DNA of 64,000 nucleotides from NCBI RefSeq assembly GCF_052068095.1, contig NZ_JBQHDG010000005.1, forward strand, positions 124,001 to 188,000, in the 5' to 3' direction. The first letter of the stretch is position 1, and every line of letters begins with the position of its first letter. The stretch comes from Phytohabitans sp052068095 (lineage in GTDB: Bacteria; Actinomycetota; Actinomycetes; Mycobacteriales; Micromonosporaceae). A program made the position numbers and the translations under genes. Positions 17,571-27,086 of this stretch are shown piece by piece. The notes below the pieces were generated by a model that saw only the letters and a program-made list of their open reading frames with translations, did not search any database and was not told the origin of the DNA.

Positions 17571-20500
17571 TCAGGGACCCCTGGCCGGCGCGAGCGCGGA
17601 AAGGTGCTGCTCCACCGCGTACCGCTCCGGCACCTCTATCCGGCGGAAGAGGACCAAGGCCCGCTCCCAGTGGCGGCGCGCCTCGGCGGGATCGTCGTCC
17701 ACGCGGCAGGCGGCGATGCCGGACAGCGCCCTTCCCTGTTCGTACGGGTTGCCAAGGCTCGTCGCGAGCGCGAGCGCCTGCTCGTGCATCTCGACGGCCT
17801 CACGCGACCGGCCGGCGCGGACGAGGGTTCGGCCGAGGTCGTTCATGGTGGCGACGTCCATGCTCCGCTGCCCCACGGCGGTGGAGCGGCGCAGGGCGAC
17901 CCGGTGAAGCCGCTCCGCCTCCGCCAGGTGACCGAGCTCGCGGTGGGCGTTGGCCAGGTCGTTGGTCGACTCGGCCACCCCCAGGCGGACACCGATCCGC
18001 TGCTTGAGCGCGAGCGACGCGTTGATGAGCCGGATCGCCTGGCGGGCGTCGCCCATGCGGGCACGCACCGCGCCGATGTGACCAAGTGCCTGGGCCACGT
18101 GGTACGTGACACCGCTCTGCCGGCCGAGGAAGAGGTGCAGCCGGTGTACCCGGAGCGCTTCGTCCAGCCGGCCGAGGTACATCAACGGGATGCCGAGGTT
18201 GGGCAGGATCAGCAGGACCGACACGTCGAGCAGGCGCCGGCTCTCGGCGAGCGCCCGTTCGTTCAGCGCGACGGCTTGGTCGAACCGCCCGAGGTGCGCG
18301 TAGACGCTGGCCGCGTTTGCCCGGGTCTGCGAGGCGCCGGCGACATCCCCGATGCGCTCGCGCAGCCTGACCGCGATCTCCAGGTGCTGGATGGACTCCA
18401 GGAAGCGGCCGACGCGCTGGTAGCCCGATGCGAGGTAGTTGTGCATCGCGGCGATCGCTTTGTCGTCATTCAGCCGCTCGGCGGCACGGAGGCCGCGCTG
18501 CTGTAGCTCGATGATGTCGTCGTAGTAGCCGCGCAGGAAGTGGAACCGCCACGCCGCCCGAGCCAGCCGCCAGACGTACCCGTCGAGGCCGGCCTCCTCG
18601 GCGAGGCGTATGAGGGCGCGGACGTTCGACCGCTCGCGCTCGAGCCAGTCGCTGTCGACGGTGCCCTGTGCCTGGAGCAGGTCCGGCCGCGCCGGTGGGG
18701 CGAGGTCGAGGTGGCGCCGCAGCGCGGGCGGCTCCAGCGGCTCGGTCACCGCCGCGGCGGAGTGCACGTAGTAGTCGAGGAGCGCGGCCATGGCGGCCTC
18801 CCGCTGCTGCGCGTGATCGACGGCCTGGGTAAGGGCGTTGGCGTACTCGCTCATCAGGTCGTGCAGGCGGAACCGCCCCGCGTCGGGCTCCTCCACGAGA
18901 TGGCGGTCGACAAGCTCGTCGATCACCTGCGCGGTCTCCGGCAGGGAGAGGCCGGACAGCGCCGCCGCCGCCTCGACCGGGAAGTGCTCACCCGGCCACA
19001 GCCCGAGAAGCCGGAACATCCGCTTCGTCGGCGAGCGCAGGGGAGCGTAGGACAAGCCGAACGCGCTGGCGATCGAGCGGTTTTCCGCGGTCAGCTCGGC
19101 GAGGACCGTCGCCTGGTGCCCGAGCCGGTCGGCGAGATCCGCAAGGCGCCAGCCCGGACGGTGGGCCAGCCGTGCGCCAGCCAGCCGGATCGCCAGCGGC
19201 AGGTATCCACAACGCGCCACCACCTGGCCGGCCGCCTGCGGCTCGGCCCGCACCCGCGCCGGTCCGACGGTGTTTGCCAGCAGCTCGACCGCCTCCTCAG
19301 CCGAAAGCTCGGGAAGCGACTGCGGATGCCCGCCCTCCATCGCGGCGAGGCGGCGCCGGCTTGTCACCAGGACCATCGACGCACCGGTCGTGGGCAGCAG
19401 CGGGGTGACCTGGTCGGTGCTCGCCGCGTTGTCGAGCACGACGACGGCGCGGTGCCGGGCCAGCTCGGTGCGCCAGAGGGCGATCCGGTTGTCGACGTCC
19501 GCCGGGATGCGGTCGCCCGAGACGCCGATCTGCCGGAGCAGGGTGACCAGCGCCGGGGCCGGCTCGACCGGGCTGCTTTCGCCGTGGCCCTGTAGGTCGA
19601 TGAAGAGCTGCGCGTCCGGGTAGTGCCCGGCGAGCTGGTGCGCGACGTGGACCGCGAGCGTGGTCTTTCCGCTGCCGGCCATGCCGTCGATCACCTGGAT
19701 GACCGGGTGGTCACCGGCCTCCCGCCCCGCGCCGAGCAGGCGCGCCACGAGATCCGCCCGGCCGGTGAAGTCGGCGACCCGGCGCGGTAACCAGCTCGCC
19801 ACCGGCGCCGGCGGCTGGGTGGTCACGGCCGGACCTGGCTCCACGGCGGGCTTCAGCAGGTCTCGGTGCAGCCTGCGCAGGGCCGGACCCGGCTCGATGC
19901 CGAGTTCCTCGCCGAGTGCCCGCCGCGCCGCGGTGTAGGTGCTCAGCGCGCCGGGGACGTCGCCCGCGGCGGCCCGCGCCCGCATCAGCAGCCCGTACGC
20001 CCGTTCGCGCAGGGGGTGCATCTGGGTGTGGTCGCGCATCAGCCGGGCGGCCTCGGCCGGCTGGCCCAGCTCGAGGTGGACGTCGGCGAGATCCTCGGTG
20101 GCGACCAGCCGCTCCTCTTCCAGCGCCGCGCTACGGGCCGCGAGCACCGGGCCCTGCGTCACGCCGGCCAGCATCGAACCGCGCCAGCGCGCCAACGCAC
20201 CGGCCAGCACGGTGGCCGCCTTGGCCGGCTCGCCTGCGGCCCGCAGCTCACGGGCGCCCTGGCACTCGTCGAGGAAAGCCTGAAGGTCGACGCCGGATCG
20301 GTCGGTCCGCAGCACATACCCGTCGCCCTGCCGGCGGATCAGGCCCCGGGCGGCGTCGGTGGCGTCGAAGAGCCGGCGTAGGTTGGCGGCGTAGGTGCGT
20401 GTGTTGGGCACGGCGGAGGCGGGCGGATCGTCCGGCCACAGCTCGTCGATCAGCTCCTCGACACCCACCACGCGACCGGCTTGGACCGCCAGCATCGCCA

Positions 20501-20588
20501 GCACGGTCTGCTGCTTTCGGGTGCCCAGCGGCAGCGCCGCGCCGTTGGCTCGCACCTCCAACGGCCCTAGGACCCGCACCTCCAACAC
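17571..20588 (-). CDS. SARP-family regulator with NB-ARC and TPR domains (AfsR-like)
   Basis: A 1005-residue regulator. Residues 1-95 form the OmpR-like DNA-binding domain (MLEVRVLGPLEVRANG, PLGTRKQQTVLAMLA) and 100-245 the bacterial transcriptional activator domain (VDLQAFLDECQGARELRAAG to GIEPGPALRRLHRDLL). An NB-ARC ATPase follows with Walker A DGMAGSGKTTLAVH and Walker B AVVVLDNAAST. About 600 onward are tetratricopeptide repeats (NYLASGYQRVGRFLESIQHLE and similar). Such proteins activate secondary metabolite or developmental genes. No biosynthetic cluster is in the window. GTG at 20588 is used, with GGGAG seven bases upstream. Confidence 0.9.
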   Translation of the reverse strand: MLEVRVLGPLEVRANGAALPLGTRKQQTVLAMLAVQAGRVVGVEELIDELWPDDPPASAVPNTRTYAANLRRLFDATDAARGLIRRQGDGYVLRTDRSGVDLQAFLDECQGARELRAAGEPAKAATVLAGALARWRGSMLAGVTQGPVLAARSAALEEERLVATEDLADVHLELGQPAEAARLMRDHTQMHPLRERAYGLLMRARAAAGDVPGALSTYTAARRALGEELGIEPGPALRRLHRDLLKPAVEPGPAVTTQPPAPVASWLPRRVADFTGRADLVARLLGAGREAGDHPVIQVIDGMAGSGKTTLAVHVAHQLAGHYPDAQLFIDLQGHGESSPVEPAPALVTLLRQIGVSGDRIPADVDNRIALWRTELARHRAVVVLDNAASTDQVTPLLPTTGASMVLVTSRRRLAAMEGGHPQSLPELSAEEAVELLANTVGPARVRAEPQAAGQVVARCGYLPLAIRLAGARLAHRPGWRLADLADRLGHQATVLAELTAENRSIASAFGLSYAPLRSPTKRMFRLLGLWPGEHFPVEAAAALSGLSLPETAQVIDELVDRHLVEEPDAGRFRLHDLMSEYANALTQAVDHAQQREAAMAALLDYYVHSAAAVTEPLEPPALRRHLDLAPPARPDLLQAQGTVDSDWLERERSNVRALIRLAEEAGLDGYVWRLARAAWRFHFLRGYYDDIIELQQRGLRAAERLNDDKAIAAMHNYLASGYQRVGRFLESIQHLEIAVRLRERIGDVAGASQTRANAASVYAHLGRFDQAVALNERALAESRRLLDVSVLLILPNLGIPLMYLGRLDEALRVHRLHLFLGRQSGVTYHVAQALGHIGAVRARMGDARQAIRLINASLALKQRIGVRLGVAESTNDLANAHRELGHLAEAERLHRVALRRSTAVGQRSMDVATMNDLGRTLVRAGRSREAVEMHEQALALATSLGNPYEQGRALSGIAACRVDDDPAEARRHWERALVLFRRIEVPERYAVEQHLSALAPARGP

Positions 20589-20628
20589 CGTTTGTCTCCC
20601 AGAGAGAAGGATCGATATAGTGTCGGGC
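20589..20628 (-). promoter_or_regulatory. Conserved 40-bp leader of the SARP gene
   Basis: This block upstream of the GTG matches 21561-21600 at 39 of 40 positions. It contains CGACACTATATCGAT, where a -10 could lie, and the GGGAG ribosome-binding site. Confidence 0.5.
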
Positions 20629-20738
20629 CTGCCTAACGCCTGGTCGAGCCGGACGCCGCGTTCCCGCTGATCATAGGCTGTGCCGCACAGAGGCGACCAA
20701 GCGTCTCGTCGCGCCGCCGGCCCGCATGAGCGCCGCGA

Positions 20739-21560
20739 CTAGTCAAGACGCCGCTCGATGTCGAATTGCTCCGGAACCTTCATCTGTCTGAAGAGGACCA
20801 ATGCCCGGCGGGCCTCGGCCGGATCGTCCTTTTCGATCCAGGATGCGATGCCGGCGAGCGCTTTCTGCTGTGCCTCGTGGAGGACCACCACCGCGTCTTC
20901 GGGGCGGCCCAGCCAGAGGTACACCAGGCCGAGGTTGGCGCGGGCGGTGCTCGCGCCGAGCGGGTCTCCGCTGCGCTCGTACAGCTCCAGCGCCGCCTTG
21001 AGGTGCTTTACCGCTTCCTGATGGCGCCCCATCCGCTGATGGCCCGAAGCGATGTAATTGTGCATGACCGCGGTGCCGAAAAGATCGTAAAGCCCTGCCT
21101 CGTCCGCCCGGTGTACGAGCGCGCGGATGTTGGAACGCAGGTAGCCGCACCGCCGGGCCACCTCGTCGGCCGCGCTCGGCTCGGCACCGACCCGATCGGA
21201 TCCGACCACCTTGCCCAGGAGCTCGATCGCCTCATCGCGGGACATCACGGGCAGCGACTCCGGGCGTACGCCGTCGAGCGGCACGAGACGGCGGCGGCTG
21301 GTCTCCAGCGTCACCGACGGCCTGGACACCGGCAGAAGCGGACCGGCCTGCGCGCCGGTCGCCGCGATGTCACCTCCGCCGGCCAGCGCTGTCGCCGGCT
21401 TGGCCGGCCACCGCTCGTCGATCAACTCTTCGACGCTCGTGGCCCGACCGGCTTGGACCGCCAACCTCACCAACTCGGTCTGCTGCTTCCGGGTGCCCAG
21501 CGGCAAAGCGGCACCATCCACTCGGGCCTCCAACGGCCCCAGGACGCGCACCTCCAACAC
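20739..21560 (-). pseudogene. Shortened paralogue of the adjacent SARP regulator (in-frame internal deletions)
   Basis: An open frame of 273 residues from a GTG in the same context as its neighbour. It begins LEVRVLGPLEARVDGAALPL, nearly identical to the 1005-residue SARP, then jumps from about residue 52 into the later NB-ARC region (TSRRRLVPLDG, EPSAADEVARRCGYL). From there it passes to fragments of the TPR region (MHNYIASGHQRMGRHQEAVKH) and the last 30 residues (DDPAEARRALVLFRQMKVPEQ). The second half of the DNA-binding domain, the activator domain and Walker A are missing, yet every joint keeps the frame. It is probably a degenerate duplicate; a small interfering regulator is an alternative. 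Confidence 0.65.
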
Positions 21561-21600
21561 CGTTTGTCTCCCAGAGAGAAGCATCGATATAGTGTCGGGC
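21561..21600 (-). promoter_or_regulatory. Conserved 40-bp leader of the shortened SARP
   Basis: It differs from 20589-20628 at one base. Sequence similarity stops abruptly upstream of GCCCGACACTATATCGAT, marking the edge of the duplication or of the conserved control region. Confidence 0.5.
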
Positions 21601-22214
21601 CACCAACTATGCAGGGTAACCGGGACAGGGACGCGATCAAGGCGGCGGGTTGCGTTTTCGACCGGTTGCAGGCGAAGGCTTTGGCGCCTCTCGCCATAAC
21701 GGGATGAAGGCCTAATCGATCTGATCAAATAACCGGCCGAACCGACCTTGCATCCGCATGTGAGAGCCGGCCCACAACACGCGAATCGGACGAGCCGCTA
21801 TGGTGATAGCGCTTTGCGCGACAGCACGTGATCAGGCCATCTACAAGATCGAGTCTTCCGCCCGGCGACGAAACGCGTAACTGTAGATGGATCGGAAACG
21901 CTTCTGATAGAGGCGCCATCGCGCTCCGTCCGCAAACGGGGACAGCCCGTGACAATCCGGGCTAGAGTTACTGATACTGCGCATTACGACACTAATCCGT
22001 GTGAACCGCGCGACGTTTACCTTAGGCTCCTTCTCAGTAAGACGGGGGCCAGATCGGCACATAGCGGCGAAACAATTTTCCCGCTTAGTGCATCGAAAGA
22101 AGGGGAGACGTCATGCGCGGCAGCGACTGGCAGTGAAGTAGTCCCTGACATCCCCCGACCGAGTAGGCTACCCAGTCAGATCACCGGACTTCTCGGCACC
22201 GCGAGGATCTGGCT
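21601..22214. other. Intergenic region without a convincing gene
   Basis: About 610 bp between the divergent SARP paralogue and the GGDEF-EAL gene, less GC-rich than its surroundings. Short open frames here lack family resemblance or usual codon bias. Seen in it: a 9-bp inverted repeat CCATCTACA (21837-21845) with TGTAGATGG (21882-21890); a possible -10 TAGGCT at 22024-22029; and a seven-codon frame starting ATG 22113 after AGGGGAG. It may carry regulatory sequences for the c-di-GMP gene. Confidence 0.4.
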
Positions 22215-24743
22215 TTGGCCGACAGACTTCGACGTGACATTGGGACCGATCGGCGGCTGCTGCTGCTTGTCGGTCTCGTCGTCGGGTTTGCCTCCGCCGC
22301 GGTCGTGGCGGCTCTCTACCTAACCTCCCACCGTCCACCCGAGCACGCGTCCGACGTCGCGACGATCGTGGCCATCACCGGCCTGATCGCGGCCGGGACT
22401 GTCGTCAAGGTGCCCCTGCGCATCCGGTCGACCACGCACGCCATCACGTGGGTCGAGGCCGCCGTCATGATCGGCCTCGGTGTCGCACCGGCTGAGTGGG
22501 TGGTGCTGAGCACCGCCGTCGGCGTGGCGGGCGGCTCGATGTTCCTGCGGTTGTCGCCGCTCAAGACGGCGTTCGGCGCGGGAAAGAACGCGTTGGTCGC
22601 GGCCGCCGCCGGTGGAGTCCTCCATCTCTTCGGATGGCAGGGCGCCGCCGCCGAGCCGCTGGAGATGATCGTCCCGCTGGCCGCGGCGTACGCCGTCGCC
22701 GCTGTCGTCGACGACGTCCTCGCCATCCCCGTGATCGCGCTGGCCGCGCAGGCGAGCATCGTCCAAAAGTTCCGCAGCAACTGGGATCTGCGTCTCGCCG
22801 GGTTCGCCGTCCGCTTCGTCGTGGTGCTGTGCACGCTGGTGCCACTCCACGCCGACCGGCGCTTCCTCATCGCGATGCCGTTCCTGATCCTCAGCCTTCA
22901 CCTCTCGTATTCCGCGCGGGTGCGCTACCGGGTCGAGCGCGAGGCGTGGCAACGGCTGGCACAGGTCACCGACGCGCTCAACGACGTCGACCTCGACGCG
23001 GTGCTGAGCAGCGCCGTCACCCGCGCCGCCGAGCTCTTCTCGGTCGACGAGGTCGAGGTGGAGCTGCACGACCGGCCCAGGCTCGTGCGGGGCAACGCCC
23101 GGGGCGTCACCTACGACGGGCCCGCCGACCGGGCACCGGCCACCACGGGCTCCGTCATCCCGCGCGCCCTGGAAGGGCACGACGGTCGCGCCGACGTCGG
23201 CGAGCTGCGGCTACGGGTGCGCGGCCAGGTAAAGCTCTCCGAGCGCGAGCGGTACACGCTGCGCACCTTCGCCTCCGCGCTCTGCACGGCCGTCCGCAAC
23301 GCGTCGGCGTACGAGGAGCTGACCAGGGTCGCCGACGAGCACGCGCGGGCGGCCGCGCACGACGCGCTCACCGGGCTGGCCAACCGGCGTCAGCTGCTGG
23401 AGCACGGCACCGAGCTGCTCGCCAACCGCCACGCCGACGGGGTCACCGCGCTGGTGCTGATCGACCTCAACCACTTCAAAGAGGTCAACGACACGCTCGG
23501 CCACGCCGCCGGCGACCGGGTGCTCGTCGAGGTGGCGTCGCGGCTACGCCAGGAGGCCCGCCCCGACGACCTCGTCGCACGGCTGGGTGGAGACGAGTTC
23601 GCCGTGCTCATCACCGGGCTGCCCGCGCCCGCCATCGCGGCACACCGGGCCGAGGGCCTGCTCGCCGCGCTGCACGTTCCCATGGCGCTCGACGGCATGC
23701 GGATCAGCGTCGAGGCCAGCGGTGGCATCGCGGTCGCGCCGGGCAGCGGCGGGATGCCCGAGCTGCTGCGCCGCGCCGACGTCGCGATGTACCAGGCCAA
23801 GCGCTCGGGGCAGCGCACCGCCACGTACGCCCGGGCCCGCGACACCGCCGACGTCGGCCGCCTCGCGCTCGGCGGCGACCTGCCGCGGGCGCTGACCCAG
23901 CACGAGTTCACCGTGACCTTCCAGCCGATCGTCGACCTGGGCAGCGGGGAGGTGCTCGCCGCCGAGGCGCTGGCCAGGTGGCACCACCCCGACCGGGGCA
24001 ACCTCGACCCCCTGCGCTTCCTGGAGACGGTCGAGCGCTCCGGCCTGCTGCCCGCGTTCGCCGACGCGGTGCTCGACCAGTCGCTCGTTGCGGCCGGCGC
24101 CTGGCGCGACGCCGGATTCGACCTGCCGGTCGCGGTCAACGTCTCGCCGCGCAGCCTGCTCGACCCGCGCTTCCCCAGCTCCGTGGTGGCCCGGCTGCGC
24201 GCACACGACCTGCCGCCCGACCGGCTCTTCCTGGAGCTGACCGAGACGCTCACGATCAGCCAGCTCGAAGTCGTCGACCAGGTGCTCGGCCAGCTGCGCG
24301 ACGCGGGCGTGCGGCTCGCGCTCGACGACTTCGGCACCGGCTACTCGTCGCTGTCCGTGCTCTCCCGCATCCCCGTACACGAGCTGAAGATCGACCGCGG
24401 CTTCGTGCGTGAGATGGAGAGCTCGCCTGAGGCGGCGGCGGTCATCCGCTCCACATTGGACCTCGGGCGCAGCCTCAACCTCGTCGTGGTCGCCGAAGGC
24501 GTCGAGAGCGAGCCGCAGCGGCGGGCGCTGTGGGAGATGGGTTGCACCGCCGGCCAGGGCCACCTCTTCGCCCGCCCTATGCCGTCGGCCCGCCTGCTCG
24601 CCGCACTGCACCGCGGCTCCGGCGGCCGCCCCGGCACGCTCGCCCCCGCGCTGCACGACGAGGGCTCGGTCATCCGCCTCTCGCCCGGCCGCCGGGCCGG
24701 TGGACGCAACCGCGGTGATCGCCTGCCACACTTGCCCGCGTGA
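22215..24743 (+). CDS. Membrane GGDEF-EAL protein (c-di-GMP cyclase/phosphodiesterase)
   Basis: An 842-residue protein. The first 230 residues carry about seven hydrophobic segments of a MASE-like membrane sensor. A GAF-like segment follows (about 235-375: VTDALNDVDLDAVLSSAVTR). The GGDEF domain starts DALTGLANRRQLLEHG; its signature RLGGDEFAVL is intact and an RxxD inhibitory site (RPDD) stands exactly five residues before it. The EAL domain has EALARWHHP, NVSPRSLL, LELTETL, DDFGTGYSSL and EGVES, so both activities are possible. TTG at 22215 with GAGGA seven bases upstream is the start used. It overlaps the next gene by four bases. Confidence 0.9.
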   Translation: MADRLRRDIGTDRRLLLLVGLVVGFASAAVVAALYLTSHRPPEHASDVATIVAITGLIAAGTVVKVPLRIRSTTHAITWVEAAVMIGLGVAPAEWVVLSTAVGVAGGSMFLRLSPLKTAFGAGKNALVAAAAGGVLHLFGWQGAAAEPLEMIVPLAAAYAVAAVVDDVLAIPVIALAAQASIVQKFRSNWDLRLAGFAVRFVVVLCTLVPLHADRRFLIAMPFLILSLHLSYSARVRYRVEREAWQRLAQVTDALNDVDLDAVLSSAVTRAAELFSVDEVEVELHDRPRLVRGNARGVTYDGPADRAPATTGSVIPRALEGHDGRADVGELRLRVRGQVKLSERERYTLRTFASALCTAVRNASAYEELTRVADEHARAAAHDALTGLANRRQLLEHGTELLANRHADGVTALVLIDLNHFKEVNDTLGHAAGDRVLVEVASRLRQEARPDDLVARLGGDEFAVLITGLPAPAIAAHRAEGLLAALHVPMALDGMRISVEASGGIAVAPGSGGMPELLRRADVAMYQAKRSGQRTATYARARDTADVGRLALGGDLPRALTQHEFTVTFQPIVDLGSGEVLAAEALARWHHPDRGNLDPLRFLETVERSGLLPAFADAVLDQSLVAAGAWRDAGFDLPVAVNVSPRSLLDPRFPSSVVARLRAHDLPPDRLFLELTETLTISQLEVVDQVLGQLRDAGVRLALDDFGTGYSSLSVLSRIPVHELKIDRGFVREMESSPEAAAVIRSTLDLGRSLNLVVVAEGVESEPQRRALWEMGCTAGQGHLFARPMPSARLLAALHRGSGGRPGTLAPALHDEGSVIRLSPGRRAGGRNRGDRLPHLPA

Positions 24744-26014
24744 GTGCCGCTGCCAGGGATCGCACCCTCGTCGTCGACCTCGCGCTCTACGGGCTCTCGG
24801 CCGCTTTCGCCGCCGTCACCGCGGCCACCTCGACGCTGCTGCCACACCGCGCCTGGGGCGCGGTCGCCGCCGCCGGCTACGCGGTCGCGGCCATCGCCGT
24901 CGTGGTCCAGCTCGTCGCCCACCGATCGGGTACCCGGCAACGAGCGCTCATCGCCGGGTTCGCGTTCGTCACCACGGCGCTGCTGCCGATGGTGATCCAG
25001 GCGGTGCAGCGGGCCGGCGGGCGCACCGACCGGGCCCAGGAGGAAGTGATCGTCATCGAGCACGGCGGCCAGCGCCTGCTCGACCACGGCACGCCGTACC
25101 TGTCCAGCGACACCATCGCCACCCTGCCACCGGGTGAGCAGCTGCTCGGCTACCTGCCGTACCAGCCCGGGATGGCCCTCTTCGGCCTGCCCCGCGCGAT
25201 TGCCGGCGACGCCTGGTGGACGGACGCACGCATCTGGTTCGCCCTGGTCACCATCGCCGCGCTGGGACTCGCGATCCAGCTGCTCGATCGGGGACCCGCG
25301 CTGCTGCGCGCCCTTCAAATCGGCACCGTCCTCCCACTCGTACCGCTCACGATGGCGACGGGCGGTGACGACGTGCCGGTACTCACGCTGTGTCTTTTGG
25401 CTCTGGCCTTGTGTGCCGCGCGCCGTTACGGCGCGGCGGGGATCGCGGTGGGACTGGCCGCCGCGCTCAAACTCTTCGCGTGGCCGGTCGTGGCCGTGCT
25501 GCTGGTCCACGCGCTGACCGCCGGCCGTCCGCAGGTGGTCCGGCTCGCCGCCGGCGCCATCGGCCTGCCTGCGCTCGCGCTGCTGCCCGCAGTGCTGGTG
25601 GATGCCACCGCGTTCGTCGACAACGTGATCCGCTTCCCCCTCGGCGAAGGCGTCGTCACGAGCCCCGCGCAATCCCCGTTCCCCGGCTATCTGATCGCCG
25701 ACAACCTGCCCGGCGGCCGGGTCATCGCGGGCGCGCTCCTCGCCGTGGCGGCGGTGGCCATCGCCGTCTGGCTCACCCGCCGCCCACCCCGCACTGCCGC
25801 CGCGGCCGCCACCATCTGCGGGTACGGGCTGCTGGCCGCGATCCTGCTGATGCCCTCGACCCGGTTCGGGTACCTGCTGTATCCGGTCGCGTTCCTGGCA
25901 TGGGTGCCCGCGCTGCGCCGCCCGTCCGCACCTGGCGTGGTCGCCGGCAACGGCGTACACCTAGAGGGATGGGAGCCGCCTACCGAGACCGGCGGACGGC
26001 CGGCGCGGCGCTAG
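24740..26014 (+). CDS. Polytopic membrane protein, GT-C (GT87/DUF2029-like)
   Basis: A 424-residue protein with about ten hydrophobic segments. Features resembling GT-C glycosyltransferases are an extracytoplasmic acidic stretch (IVIEHGGQRLLDHGTPYLSS), a proline-rich LPYQPGMALFGLP, AAALKLFAWPVVAVLL and MPSTRFGYLLYPVAF. The exact substrate is unknown. GTG overlaps the end of the upstream c-di-GMP gene by four bases, so expression is probably coupled. The 3' end overlaps the phosphoribosyltransferase start by 46 bp. Confidence 0.7.
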   Translation: MSAAARDRTLVVDLALYGLSAAFAAVTAATSTLLPHRAWGAVAAAGYAVAAIAVVVQLVAHRSGTRQRALIAGFAFVTTALLPMVIQAVQRAGGRTDRAQEEVIVIEHGGQRLLDHGTPYLSSDTIATLPPGEQLLGYLPYQPGMALFGLPRAIAGDAWWTDARIWFALVTIAALGLAIQLLDRGPALLRALQIGTVLPLVPLTMATGGDDVPVLTLCLLALALCAARRYGAAGIAVGLAAALKLFAWPVVAVLLVHALTAGRPQVVRLAAGAIGLPALALLPAVLVDATAFVDNVIRFPLGEGVVTSPAQSPFPGYLIADNLPGGRVIAGALLAVAAVAIAVWLTRRPPRTAAAAATICGYGLLAAILLMPSTRFGYLLYPVAFLAWVPALRRPSAPGVVAGNGVHLEGWEPPTETGGRPARR

Positions 26015-26628
26015 CCGACCGGCTGTGGGCCTACGCCGGCCGGCCCGAGGCGGTCGTGCTCGGTCTGGTCCGCGGCGGCGTGCCGGTGGCCGCCGAGGTC
26101 GCGACCCGGCTCGGCATCCCACTCGACGTGCTCGTGGTGCGCAAGCTCGGCGTGCCGTGGGCACCCGAGGTGGCGTTCGGCGCGCTCGGTCCGCACGGTG
26201 TGCGCGTGCTCAACGACGACATCGCCGACCGGCTCGAGCCGCAGCAGATCGCCGAGGTCACCCGCAAGGAGGAGGCCGAGCGGTCGCGGCGCGAGGAGCG
26301 CTACCGGGCCGGCCGCCCACCCCTCGACCTGGCCGGCCGGGTCACCGTGATCGTCGACGACGGCCTCGCGACCGGCGCCACCGCCCGCGCCGCCGTGGTG
26401 GTCGCGCGCCGCCTCGGCGCCGAGCGCATCGTGCTGGCCGCACCGGTCGGCTCGGCGGATGCGTGCGCCGGCCTCGCCTCGGTGGCCGACGAGGTGGTCT
26501 GCCCGGTGTGCGCGAACGAGTTCGGCGCGGTGAGCCGCTATTACCACGATTTCCACCAGGTGACCGACGACGAGGTCGGCACGATACTCGCCCGCACCGG
26601 TTCGGGGGATCGTGCCTCAGAGCCGTGA
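25969..26628 (+). CDS. Phosphoribosyltransferase-domain protein
   Basis: A 219-residue type I phosphoribosyltransferase fold. The PRPP loop is VTVIVDDGLATGATARA; upstream features GLVRGGVPVAAEVA and VVRKLGVPWAPEVAFGA are typical of the group often annotated as putative phosphoribosyl transferase of unknown substrate. The ATG at 25969 lies inside the previous gene, with GAGGG directly before it. A four-gene run from 22215 to 27032 is likely. Confidence 0.85.
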   Translation: MGAAYRDRRTAGAALADRLWAYAGRPEAVVLGLVRGGVPVAAEVATRLGIPLDVLVVRKLGVPWAPEVAFGALGPHGVRVLNDDIADRLEPQQIAEVTRKEEAERSRREERYRAGRPPLDLAGRVTVIVDDGLATGATARAAVVVARRLGAERIVLAAPVGSADACAGLASVADEVVCPVCANEFGAVSRYYHDFHQVTDDEVGTILARTGSGDRASEP

Positions 26629-26654
26629 GTGGCGTCACCCGGTACCGTCGAGGG

Positions 26655-27032
26655 ATGCAGATGACCTGTCCGAAATGCCGCGGCGAGATGCGTCAGTATG
26701 AGCGCAGCGGCGTCACCGTCGACCAGTGCGGCGAGTGCCGCGGGATCTTCCTTGACCGGGGCGAGCTGGAGAAACTCTTCGAGGCCGAGGCCAACTGGAA
26801 CCAGCAGCACACCGCGCCGCCCGCCGGCCAGCGCCCGCCGGCCCCGGCCAGCGGTGGATACGCACCGCCGCCCCCGCCGCCGCCCGGTGGCTACGCTCCG
26901 CCGCCTCCCGCGCCTGCCCACGGCTACCCCGCGCCGGCCCCGGCGTACGGGGGTGGTCAGCAGCACTACGGCTACCACGGCCACTACCGCCACAAGCGTC
27001 GCAAGGGCTTCCTCGGCGAGCTCTTCGACTGA
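26655..27032 (+). CDS. TFIIB-type zinc-ribbon protein with Pro/Gly/Tyr-rich tail
   Basis: A 125-residue protein. The N-terminal ribbon has two CxxC pairs (CPKCRGEM and CGECRGIFLDRGEL) of the zf-TFIIB family. The middle is repetitive (GGYAPPPPPPPGGYAPPPP) and the end is basic and hydrophobic (HYRHKRRKGFLGELFD). No DNA- or RNA-binding function is proven for this group. ATG at 26655 follows GAGGG closely. It is convergent with dnaB, with a bidirectional hairpin between. Confidence 0.75.
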   Translation: MQMTCPKCRGEMRQYERSGVTVDQCGECRGIFLDRGELEKLFEAEANWNQQHTAPPAGQRPPAPASGGYAPPPPPPPGGYAPPPPAPAHGYPAPAPAYGGGQQHYGYHGHYRHKRRKGFLGELFD

Positions 27033-27050
27033 GACCCACGCTCGTCGCCT

Positions 27051-27076
27051 CCCGGTCCGGCGCACGCCGGACCGGG
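27051..27076. terminator. Bidirectional hairpin between zinc-ribbon gene and dnaB
   Basis: Perfect 11-bp stem CCCGGTCCGGC (27051-27061) with 27066-27076 and a 4-nt loop, in a 54-bp gap between convergent genes. There is no U-tract. Confidence 0.6.
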
Positions 27077-27086
27077 ATGGCCCGCG

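Noticed and set aside
21725..22062. Short minus-strand frames in the SARP/GGDEF gap
   Set aside because: They overlap each other in different frames, lack start signals and look like chance open frames in a less GC-rich region.
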